From AC-32 sp038237925 (GTDB taxonomy: Bacteria > Actinomycetota > Thermoleophilia > Gaiellales > Gaiellaceae): a stretch of DNA of 11,460 nt. Made by a program: the position numbers and the translations under genes. Shown here in pieces: positions 1 through 6,046 of the stretch (its first letter is position 1; every line of letters starts with the position of its first letter). The notes beneath the pieces were generated by a model. That model had not been told where the DNA came from, made no database searches, and saw only the letters and a program-made list of their open reading frames with translations. The stretch spans positions 1 through 11,460 of the forward strand of contig JBBRYF010000027.1 in NCBI GenBank assembly GCA_038237925.1, written 5' to 3'.

Positions 1-137
1 CCATACACAATGAACGCGCTCCCAGACTCCTTTCTGCAATCCGCGCAGTGGCAGCGCCCGACGTGTACAGGGTCACCGCGCACGCTGTAGCGGACCGCCC
101 CGCAGAGGCATCCGCCGGTGCGTACTCCCGCCTCCAC
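1..137 (-). CDS. GFA-family (glutathione-dependent formaldehyde-activating enzyme-like) protein, N-terminal part
   Basis: This gene begins inside the window on the minus strand and runs off its left edge; 45 codons are visible. Translating from GTG at 137 gives a CLC motif (residues 10-12) followed by GAVRYSV, then CHCADC (residues 29-34) followed by RKESGSAF. This is the hallmark N-terminal zinc-binding pattern of the GFA/CENP-V (Mss4-like fold) family: a CxC pair, then CxCxxC. In the family these cysteines bind zinc; many members are called formaldehyde-activating or S-(hydroxymethyl)glutathione synthase-like, but most have unproven activity, so no substrate is assigned. An in-frame TAG lies seven codons or so upstream, so GTG 137 is the only reasonable start. 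It follows the creatininase stop by 32 bp on the same strand and may be cotranscribed with it. Family assignment is secure; function is not. Confidence 0.85.
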   Translation of the reverse strand, partial: MEAGVRTGGCLCGAVRYSVRGDPVHVGRCHCADCRKESGSAFIVY

Positions 138-169
138 GCGTAGATGCTACGAGACTCTGCGGTGGGCCG

Positions 170-865
170 TTACCCGAGCGCCTCTACTCCGCACCGTTCA
201 AGCCGCTCTCGGATGGCCTGCACCGCGGCCCCCCAAAGTCGGCCTTCGTCCTCTGGGGATCGCTGATAGAGGCCGCCGAAGGAGCCGTCGCCGAGAGCTT
301 CCCTCCACGTCCCCGGATTCCCGTTTTCGGGCCATTCGACCGAAGGCTTGCGCTGCTCGGGGATGGCCACGCCCGGAAGCCGCGTCCAGGGGAAGTTCTC
401 CGACCACGAGGCATGGTCGTAGTCGGGATCGATCGCGGCGGCGATCTCGTCCGGCCGGCCCTCCCAAAGCTCATGCCACACGACCGATCCGCGAACGCGA
501 CCCTGAGCCCAGTCCCTGCCAGGCTCGGTGTTTCCGCCGTGACCGTTCACGACGAGCACCCGCGCGAACCCCTGGCCCAGCAGCGAATCGGCAACATCCG
601 AGAGAACTGCGAGCAGTGTGGACGCGCGGAGCGTCGGGCTGCCGGGATACGCAGTGAAGCCGGTCACGCCGTACGGAGTCACCGGCAGCACCGGCACGCC
701 GAGCGGCTCAGCCGCTTCGGCAGACGCACGCTCGGCGAGAATGTTGTCGGTCTCGAGGGAGAGGTAGGCGTGCTGCTCGGTCGAGCCCACTGGGAGGACG
801 ATCCTGTCGTCTTTCCTCAGGTACGTCTCGAGCTGCATCCAGTTGAGATCGCGGATCCTCACCAC
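170..865 (-). CDS. Creatininase-family amidohydrolase
   Basis: A 231-residue protein of the creatininase/creatinine amidohydrolase family (PF02633), a metal-dependent hydrolase fold that opens cyclic amides; members also act in cofactor maturation (MftE type) and other pathways, so creatinine itself is not implied. Visible motifs are LPVGSTEQH (about 24-32), with the family's metal-binding E30 and H32, D40, the signature NGHGGN at 107-112, and H151/E156 in HASWSEN, where the family has its second metal-site His/Glu region. No signal peptide or membrane segment is present, so it is cytoplasmic. Length is close to the family norm. The start is GTG at 865, with a second GTG immediately after it; a G-rich AGGGGG lies just upstream as a possible ribosome site. 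It follows the MMPL transporter by 36 bp on the same strand, suggesting cotranscription, but the link does not reveal a substrate. Confidence 0.88.
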   Translation of the reverse strand: MVRIRDLNWMQLETYLRKDDRIVLPVGSTEQHAYLSLETDNILAERASAEAAEPLGVPVLPVTPYGVTGFTAYPGSPTLRASTLLAVLSDVADSLLGQGFARVLVVNGHGGNTEPGRDWAQGRVRGSVVWHELWEGRPDEIAAAIDPDYDHASWSENFPWTRLPGVAIPEQRKPSVEWPENGNPGTWREALGDGSFGGLYQRSPEDEGRLWGAAVQAIRERLERCGVEALG

Positions 866-901
866 AGCCCCCTACCGCCCGGACGCCTGAGCCGAGCCTC
901 G

Positions 902-3064
902 TCAGGCTGAGTCGAGCGCAGGCTGCTCCTGCACGCGAGGCTCGCGCACGAAGAGCGCCTTCGCGGCCACCGGCGGCAGCCACCAGTTCCAGCGCCGGAA
1001 GAGCCGCATCAGCGCGGGAACGAGCAGCGCGCGGATCACGGTCGCGTCGAAGATGATTCCCGCCGCGAGACCGATCCCGAACTGCTTGATGTCGACGCCC
1101 GGGCTCGACGAGAGCACGAAGAAGGCGAACATCAGCACGAGCGCGGCGCTCGTGACGAGCTTGCCCGTGCGGGCCAGGCCGAGCGCGATCGCCTGATTCG
1201 TGTCGCCGGTCTCGTCGTAGATCTCGCGCATGCGCGTGAGCATGAAGACCTCGTAGTCCATCGAGAGCCCGTAGAGGAAGGCGAAGATCATCAGGGGGAT
1301 CCACGGGATGATCGAGTGCGTCGCGTTCACGCCCCAGATCGCGTGGGCGCCGTGGCCGTCCTGGAAGATGAGGACGATGATCCCGTATGCCGCCAGCAGC
1401 GAGATCAGGTTCAGGACAACGGCCTTGATCGGCAGCAGGATCGACCTGAAAGCCCTCGCGAGCAGCAGGAACGTCAGCAGCACGACGAAGCCCAGCATGT
1501 ACGGGAAGTTCCCGTAGACCGCGGCCACGAAGTCGCGGTCCTCGCCGGCCACGCCGCCGAGCGTTCCGTCCGTGCCTTTCAGCGCTGCGCGGACACGCTT
1601 GATCGTCCCACGAGTCTGGGTGGCGGCGCCGTCGGCCGACGGAAACGCCTCGATCAGGCTCGCCGAGCCCTTCGTCCACTCGAGCGGCGCGACGACACCG
1701 CTCAGGCCGGACGCCCGCTGGAGCTTCGCGACGATCGGCTGTCGGTCGGCGCCGTTCTCGACCAGGATCACGAAGGGCTTCATCACGCCCGGCGTGATGT
1801 GCGCGTCGGCCAGCGCCTGGCGGCCGGCAATCGCATCGCCGCTGCCGGGGAAGTCCTTGGCCTGCGCCTCGCTCGGGTTCAGGTGGGCGCCGTAGAACAC
1901 GAGAACGCCGACGATCGCGAGCCCGACGGCGGCCACCGGGACGGGCCGCCGCATGACGAACCGTGCCCAGCGTCCCCACGGGCCGTCCTCGGGGTGGCCG
2001 CGGTCGACGAAGCGCTTCGGCAGCAGGCGAACGCTGTTGATCCGCGTGCCGAGCGTCGCGAGCAGCGCCGGCAGCAGGGTGATCGCCGTCATCACCGAGA
2101 CCGTCGGGATCAGCATGCCCCCGATCCCGATCGAGCGGATGAACGGCAGTGGCAGAACCAGCATCGAGAGTAGGCCGACGGCCACGGTCGAGCCCGAGAC
2201 GATCACTGAGCGCCCCGCATGCGTCATCGTCTCGACGAGCGCGGTCTCGACGCCCTCCCCCTCGCGCAGCTCGTCGCGGAAGCGGAAGATCATCAGCAAC
2301 GCGTAGTCGATCGCCACGCCGAGGCCGACGAGCGCGATCAAGAACTGGACGATGATCGAGACGTTCGTGATGTAGGTCAGGATCCAGACGAGCGTGAAGG
2401 TGTTCAGGATCGACGCGACCGCGACCGCGATCGGCATCAGCACCGCGGGCAGCGTCCCGAAGACGAAGAGCAGGATCACGAGCGAGCCGGCGATGCCGAC
2501 CAATGCCTCAGCGAGGATGCTCGGGCCTCCGCCGCCTCCAGAGCTCGCCTCTTGGAGCGCGTCGCGGCCCGTCAGGTACGACTGCACGCCCGCGGGCGTT
2601 GCGCTCTTGAGCTTTGCGCGCGACTCCTTGATGTGCACAGACGAGCTGAAATTCGGTGTCTTCGGCGGGTAGATCTCGGCGAAGGTCGTGTGTCCGTCCT
2701 TCGACACGTAGGCGCGGCTGCCCGTCGAGAAGACCGACGACGTGCGTGAGCCGGGGTTGACGCTCGCGGCGGCGGCGATCGCCTTCGGAATCCCCGTGGC
2801 CTTCGTCACGTCGCCCGAGCTGTGGAAGACGGCGACGAGCGAGGCCTGCTCGCCGGTACCGAAGATCTTCAGCGTCTTCTGGTTCGCCTCGTAGGACGAG
2901 TAGCCTGGGATCGAGAAGCTCTGGAACCAGCGCTTCGATACCTGCCCGGCGCTGAAGCCGCCGAACAGCGTCAGCACGATCCAGATCGCGATCACGATGC
3001 GCCGGCGCCGCACGATCAGGTGCGCCAGCCGGGCGAGCCTCGAAGAGGTGTCCTGGGTGCTCAT
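902..3064 (-). CDS. MMPL-family (RND superfamily) transporter
   Basis: A 720-residue polytopic membrane protein of the MMPL family, the actinobacterial branch of RND proton-driven exporters of lipids or hydrophobic compounds. An arginine-rich cytoplasmic N-terminus (VRRRR) precedes TM1 (about 23-40). A large extracytoplasmic loop follows (about 45-180), ending in a glycine run, then a membrane bundle (about 185-340). A second half repeats the plan: TM near 375-390, a second outer loop (about 395-515) and a bundle (about 520-685). Each half carries the characteristic Asp-Tyr pair for proton relay: GVAIDY (D253) and GLSMDY (D603). I chose ATG at 3064; an in-frame TTG at 3076 would add four residues and cannot be excluded. 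Neither start has a good Shine-Dalgarno. It lies 25 bp after the shrunken reductase gene and 36 bp before the creatininase gene, all on one strand. The substrate cannot be told from sequence. Confidence 0.93.
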   Translation of the reverse strand: MSTQDTSSRLARLAHLIVRRRRIVIAIWIVLTLFGGFSAGQVSKRWFQSFSIPGYSSYEANQKTLKIFGTGEQASLVAVFHSSGDVTKATGIPKAIAAAASVNPGSRTSSVFSTGSRAYVSKDGHTTFAEIYPPKTPNFSSSVHIKESRAKLKSATPAGVQSYLTGRDALQEASSGGGGGPSILAEALVGIAGSLVILLFVFGTLPAVLMPIAVAVASILNTFTLVWILTYITNVSIIVQFLIALVGLGVAIDYALLMIFRFRDELREGEGVETALVETMTHAGRSVIVSGSTVAVGLLSMLVLPLPFIRSIGIGGMLIPTVSVMTAITLLPALLATLGTRINSVRLLPKRFVDRGHPEDGPWGRWARFVMRRPVPVAAVGLAIVGVLVFYGAHLNPSEAQAKDFPGSGDAIAGRQALADAHITPGVMKPFVILVENGADRQPIVAKLQRASGLSGVVAPLEWTKGSASLIEAFPSADGAATQTRGTIKRVRAALKGTDGTLGGVAGEDRDFVAAVYGNFPYMLGFVVLLTFLLLARAFRSILLPIKAVVLNLISLLAAYGIIVLIFQDGHGAHAIWGVNATHSIIPWIPLMIFAFLYGLSMDYEVFMLTRMREIYDETGDTNQAIALGLARTGKLVTSAALVLMFAFFVLSSSPGVDIKQFGIGLAAGIIFDATVIRALLVPALMRLFRRWNWWLPPVAAKALFVREPRVQEQPALDSA

Positions 3065-3089
3065 AGTCGCGTTCAACGTATCTCGTCTC

Positions 3090-3320
3090 TCAGTCTTCCC
3101 GCGGCGCGGGCCGGTACGTGAGGATGACGCCCGGCGTGCTCGAGACGACGTGCTTCTGCATCCCGTTGAACTTGTCGGCGAACTCGCCCTCCCGCGACGG
3201 CCACGCCTCGGCGCGGTCGAACTGGAACGCCCAGCCGCCGCGCTCGAAGCCCTCGGAGCCGCCCGGGTCCTCGAAGACGCCGTCCAGCGTGACGAACTGC
3301 GACACGACCACCTTGCTCAC
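3090..3320 (-). pseudogene. Internally deleted dihydrofolate-reductase-family (RibD C-terminal domain) gene remnant
   Basis: The 76-codon frame starts like full-length members of the RibD-C/dihydrofolate reductase family (MSKVVVSQFVTLDGV, then EDPGGSEGFE, then GGWAFQFDR to residue 36). It jumps directly to AWPSREGEFADKFNGM (from about residue 39), a segment that in the family comes some 30 residues later. After HVVSST (residue 62) it jumps again to GVILTYRPA, which resembles the normal C-terminal end of these proteins. From my recollection of the family, about 190 residues are expected, so two in-frame segments (about 30 and 80 residues) seem missing, including most of the nucleotide-binding core. 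The GTG start at 3320 keeps a strong ribosome site (GAGGAGG, 7 nt spacing), so a short protein is probably still made. It sits between peroxiredoxin and MMPL genes on the same strand. Alternatives are a real miniature protein or an assembly collapse. Confidence 0.72.
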
Positions 3321-3374
3321 GATCCACCTCCTCGTTCGCTGGTTCGTGAGTAGGACGGCCGGCCGCTCAGGAAC

Positions 3375-4034
3375 TCATCGGCCGGGCTGCGGAACCACGC
3401 GGATGTACGGCTTCGGCGATTCCCACTCGCCGAAGATCTCCTTCGCCTCGTCGTCCGAGACGGAGCCCGCGATGATCACGTCGTCGCCCTGCTGCCAGTT
3501 CACGGGCGTCGCGACCTTGTGCTGCGCCGTCAGCTGCAGCGAGTCGATCACCCGCAGCACCTCGTCGAAGTTGCGGCCGGTCGTCATCGGATAGACGAGG
3601 ATCAGCTTCACCTTCTTGTCGGGCCCGATCACGAAGACGTTGCGGACGGTCTGGTTGTCCGCGGGCGTCCGGTCGCCCGGGTCGCCGGAGACGTCGGTCG
3701 GCAGCATCCCATAGAGCTTCGAGACGGCGAAGTCGGCGTCGCCGATGATCGGGTAGTTAGGCGCCCGGCCCTGCGTCTCCTCGATGTCCTGGGCCCAGCC
3801 TAAGTGCTTGTGGACGGGGTCGACCGAGAGGCCGATCACCTTGACATTGCGTTCGTCGAACTGCGGCTTGATCTTCGCCATGTAGCCGAGCTCGGTCGTG
3901 CACACGGGCGTGAAGTCCTTCGGGTGTGAAAACAGCACCGCCCACGAGTCGCCGATCCAGTCGTGGAAGCGGATCGGGCCTTCGGTGGTCTGCGCCTCGA
4001 AGTCCGGTGCGGTATCGCCGATCTGCAACGCCAT
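3375..4034 (-). CDS. 1-Cys peroxiredoxin (Prx6 type)
   Basis: A 219-residue peroxiredoxin that would reduce hydrogen peroxide and organic hydroperoxides in the cytoplasm. The catalytic motif FTPVCTTE places the peroxidatic cysteine at C45, with T42 and P43 of the conserved PxxxTxxC pattern and the supporting arginine probably R131 (TVRNVFV). No other cysteine occurs in the whole protein, so this is a true 1-Cys enzyme that needs an external thiol to be recycled. The C-terminal extension typical of Prx6-type proteins is present: YPMTTGRNFDEVLRVIDSLQ (149-168), then TPVNWQQGDDVII (176-188). Length matches the subfamily (about 210-225). The ATG at 4034 is preceded by AAGGAGG at 4039-4045 (4 nt spacing), fixing the start. 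It diverges from gabT across 56 bp and is the first gene of a co-oriented minus-strand run. Confidence 0.96.
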   Translation of the reverse strand: MALQIGDTAPDFEAQTTEGPIRFHDWIGDSWAVLFSHPKDFTPVCTTELGYMAKIKPQFDERNVKVIGLSVDPVHKHLGWAQDIEETQGRAPNYPIIGDADFAVSKLYGMLPTDVSGDPGDRTPADNQTVRNVFVIGPDKKVKLILVYPMTTGRNFDEVLRVIDSLQLTAQHKVATPVNWQQGDDVIIAGSVSDDEAKEIFGEWESPKPYIRVVPQPGR

Positions 4035-4038
4035 GTGC

Positions 4039-4045
4039 CCTCCTT
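4039..4045 (-). promoter_or_regulatory. Strong Shine-Dalgarno of the peroxiredoxin gene
   Basis: On the minus strand the bases read AAGGAGG, a near-perfect anti-16S match, 4 nt before the ATG at 4034. It stands out because most starts in this window have weak ribosome sites, so the peroxiredoxin is likely well translated. Confidence 0.7.
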
Positions 4046-4071
4046 GAACGCGGTCGAGCGGAGCGTATTCC
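4044..4071 (+). promoter_or_regulatory. gabT: Possible sigma-70-type promoter for the gabT operon
   Basis: In the 56 bp between peroxiredoxin and gabT, TTGAAC (4044-4049) is followed after 16 bp by TATTCC (4066-4071), a fair -35 element and a poor -10 element. Transcription would then start near 4078, giving a very short leader before the ATG at 4091. This is a visual match only; at high GC such matches occur by chance. Confidence 0.25.
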
Positions 4072-4090
4072 CTGGAGTAGGCTTCGCGTC

Positions 4091-5347
4091 ATGGCGACCG
4101 AAGAGCTCCACGGCATCGCCGACGTGCGCGAGGCGCGCGAGCGCTTCGTGCCGCGCGGGATCGCGACCACCGACTTCGTCGTCGCGCGCGCCGAGGGCGC
4201 GACGCTCTGGGACGCTGACGGCAACGAGGTGCTCGACTTCGCGGGCGGGATCGCCTGCCAGAACCTCGGGCACAACCCGGAAGCGGTCGTACGTGCGGTG
4301 CACGAGCAGGTCGACCGCTACTTGCACCAGTGCTTCATGGTCGGGATGTACGAGTCCTACGTCGAGGTCGCTCGCCGGCTCGACGCGCTCTGGCCGGGCG
4401 AGAGCGACACCAAGACTGTGCTCGTCAACTCGGGTGCCGAGGCCGTCGAGAACGCGGTCAAGATCGCCCGCGCTGCGACCAAGCGGCCCGGCGTCGTCGT
4501 CTTCGACCGCGCCTTCCACGGCCGCACGAACCTGACGATGGCGATGACCTCGAAGCTCGTCTACAAGCAGGGTTTCGGGCCGCTCGCGGCCGAGGTCTAC
4601 CGCGCGCCGGCGCCGTACCCGTACCGCGGAGTCTCCGTCGAGGATGCGCTCACCGGGCTCGAGCTGCTGTTCAAGCAGGACGTCGCGCCCGACGAGGTCG
4701 CCTGCGTCGTGCTCGAGACGGTGCAGGGCGAGGGCGGCTTCATCCCGATGCCGACCGAGTTCATCCACGCGCTGAAGGAGATCTGCGAACGGAGCGGGAT
4801 CGTCTACGTCGCCGACGAGGTGCAGTCCGGCTGCGGCCGCACGGGCACCGTCTGGGCGATCGAGCACGCGGGCGTCGAGCCGAACCTGATCGTTTCCGGG
4901 AAGACGCTCGGGGGCGGGCTGCCGCTCGCCGCGGTCACCGGGAGCGCCGAGCTGATGGACGCGCCGCACCCGGGCGGGCTCGGCGGCACCTTCGGCGGCA
5001 ACCCCGTCTCGTGCGCCGCTGCCTGCGCGGTGCTCGACCAGCTCGCCGAGCCCAGCTTCCGCGAGCGCGCCGAGGCCGTGGGCCGCCTGCTTCGCGGGCG
5101 GCTCGACGAGCTCGCGGCGCGGCACGACGACATCGGCGAGGTGCGCGGACTGGGGTCGATGCTGGCCCTGGAGCTGGCGGAGCGCTCGCCGGATCGCGCC
5201 CGCGAGATCACGGTTGCCGCCCGAGAGCAGGGCCTGCTCCTCCTCTCGTGCGGCCTGTACGGAAATGTGATCCGCCTGCTGCCGCCGCTGACGGCGACCG
5301 ACGAGGAGCTCGAGCGGGGCGTCGAGCTACTCGAGCGCTCGCTCTGA
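4091..5347 (+). CDS. gabT: 4-aminobutyrate aminotransferase (class III, PLP-dependent)
   Basis: A 418-residue class III aminotransferase, most likely converting 4-aminobutyrate and 2-oxoglutarate to succinate semialdehyde and glutamate in the cytoplasm. The PLP lysine is K271 (SGKTLGGGLPL), the Asp that contacts the pyridine nitrogen is D242 (ADEVQSG), and the phosphate-binding turn is NSGAEA (113-118). Residues that define GabT substrate binding in the E. coli enzyme seem conserved: I54 (GGIACQN), R145 (FHGRTN) and E209 (LETVQGEGGF). GGLGGTFGGNP (296-305) and the C-terminal LLSCGLYGNVIRLLPPLT stretch are also GabT-like. Closely related enzymes for 5-aminovalerate or other omega-amines remain possible. 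The frame stays open upstream to 3926, but that part overlaps the peroxiredoxin antisense; ATG 4091 gives the family-standard N-terminus, with a modest GGAG at 4074-4077. No succinate semialdehyde dehydrogenase gene is adjacent. Two small genes follow at 13 and 20 bp. Confidence 0.92.
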   Translation: MATEELHGIADVREARERFVPRGIATTDFVVARAEGATLWDADGNEVLDFAGGIACQNLGHNPEAVVRAVHEQVDRYLHQCFMVGMYESYVEVARRLDALWPGESDTKTVLVNSGAEAVENAVKIARAATKRPGVVVFDRAFHGRTNLTMAMTSKLVYKQGFGPLAAEVYRAPAPYPYRGVSVEDALTGLELLFKQDVAPDEVACVVLETVQGEGGFIPMPTEFIHALKEICERSGIVYVADEVQSGCGRTGTVWAIEHAGVEPNLIVSGKTLGGGLPLAAVTGSAELMDAPHPGGLGGTFGGNPVSCAAACAVLDQLAEPSFRERAEAVGRLLRGRLDELAARHDDIGEVRGLGSMLALELAERSPDRAREITVAAREQGLLLLSCGLYGNVIRLLPPLTATDEELERGVELLERSL

Positions 5348-5360
5348 GTACGCTCTGATC

Positions 5361-5852
5361 GTGTCGACAGAAGCCTACGACCGGGCCGCGGCCGCGCTGG
5401 AGGCGGAGGGCACGATCCGCGGCCTGCTCGGCACCGCTTGCCGTGAGCTCGTCGAAGTGCTCGACGCGACGGCCTGCGCCGTCTCGCGCGTGATCGGCGA
5501 CCTGCTCGTCGGCCTCGACGAGCACACCATCTCGGGCCGGCCCCTCGCGCACGGCCACGAGTACCTGATCTCCGACTTCCCGCTCACACGGGAGGTGGTC
5601 GAGTCGGGCAAGCCGCGCTGGCTCTCGCGGCTGGACGAGGACGCGGACGAGACGGAGGCGGCGCTGCTCGCGAAGCTCGGCTTCAACTCGCTGCTGATGG
5701 TCTGCCTGCCGACCCACGGTGGTTGCTGGGGTCTCGTCGAGGTCTATTCGGAGGAGGGACGGTTCGGCGAGGAGGCAGCCGAGGTGGCCGGCCGGCTCGC
5801 CGCGTACACGGGCTCGCTGCTCGAGCAGCTCGAGCCGCCGGACACCCGTTGA
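5361..5852 (+). CDS. Stand-alone GAF-domain protein
   Basis: A 163-residue protein made almost entirely of one GAF domain, a small-molecule or redox/light-sensing fold. An N-terminal helix (AAAALEAEGTIRGLLGTACRE) leads into VLDATACAVSRV (28-39). After a central acidic stretch (DEDADETEAALLAK) comes the typical GAF end, LGFNSLLMVCLP followed by GGCWGLVEVYSEEGRFGEEAAEVAGRLA. No kinase, cyclase or DNA-binding domain is attached, so any output must go through a partner. Cysteines at several positions could serve sensing, but no conserved chromophore or cluster motif is evident. The start is GTG at 5361, 13 bp after the gabT stop, and the gene ends 20 bp before the zinc-ribbon gene, so it is probably translated from the gabT message. 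A role in sensing something linked to amine catabolism is speculative. Confidence 0.85.
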   Translation: MSTEAYDRAAAALEAEGTIRGLLGTACRELVEVLDATACAVSRVIGDLLVGLDEHTISGRPLAHGHEYLISDFPLTREVVESGKPRWLSRLDEDADETEAALLAKLGFNSLLMVCLPTHGGCWGLVEVYSEEGRFGEEAAEVAGRLAAYTGSLLEQLEPPDTR

Positions 5853-5872
5853 GCCTTGCTAGCTTGGCGTTC

Positions 5873-6046
5873 GTGACCGAGCTCCATCGCGTCGTCTGCC
5901 CTCACTGCCGCAAGGAGTTCGAAGGAGAGCTCCTCGCGGGCGCGTCTACGCCCGCACCTCGCGGCTTCAAGTGCCCGCACTGCCGGCTGTTCGTTCCGCT
6001 CGAGCGCGCCAGCGCGCCGGACGAGCGCGCCGAGCCCGCGGCCTAG
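5873..6046 (+). CDS. Small zinc-ribbon protein (two CPHC motifs)
   Basis: A 57-residue protein with CPHC at residues 9-12 and CPHC at 34-37, spaced 21 residues apart, which is a four-cysteine zinc-ribbon arrangement. The N-terminus is MTELHRVV; the C-terminus after residue 45 is a charged, alanine-rich tail (ASAPDERAEPAA). It has no other recognisable domain, signal peptide or membrane segment. Function is unknown; such miniature ribbons often bind nucleic acid or partner proteins. I chose the GTG at 5873, which puts eight residues before the first cysteine; an in-frame TTG at 5864 is an alternative, and neither has a clear ribosome site. It lies 20 bp after the GAF gene and probably belongs to the gabT operon. 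Its TAG stop overlaps the stop of the convergent sulfatase-like gene. Confidence 0.75.
   Translation: MTELHRVVCPHCRKEFEGELLAGASTPAPRGFKCPHCRLFVPLERASAPDERAEPAA

Noticed and set aside
885..907. Inverted repeat GCCTGA / TCAGGC between the MMPL stop and the creatininase gene as a terminator
   Set aside because: The stem is only 6 bp, includes the MMPL stop codon and lacks a T-tract; termination here would also cut off the downstream gene.
708..1979. Long open frame on the minus strand overlapping the MMPL and creatininase genes in another frame
   Set aside because: It is dominated by Arg, Ala, Asp and Gly with no motif, and overlaps well-supported genes; it is the usual by-product of high GC.
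3356..3384. CGGCCGGCCG palindrome and a CGGCCG pair near the peroxiredoxin stop
   Set aside because: Short GC-only palindromes are expected by chance at this base composition and there is no T-run; a terminator is possible but unsupported.
3836..5125. 429-codon minus-strand frame antisense to gabT
   Set aside because: It covers strongly conserved gabT coding sequence, has a low-complexity RADEHL composition and matches no family I recognise.
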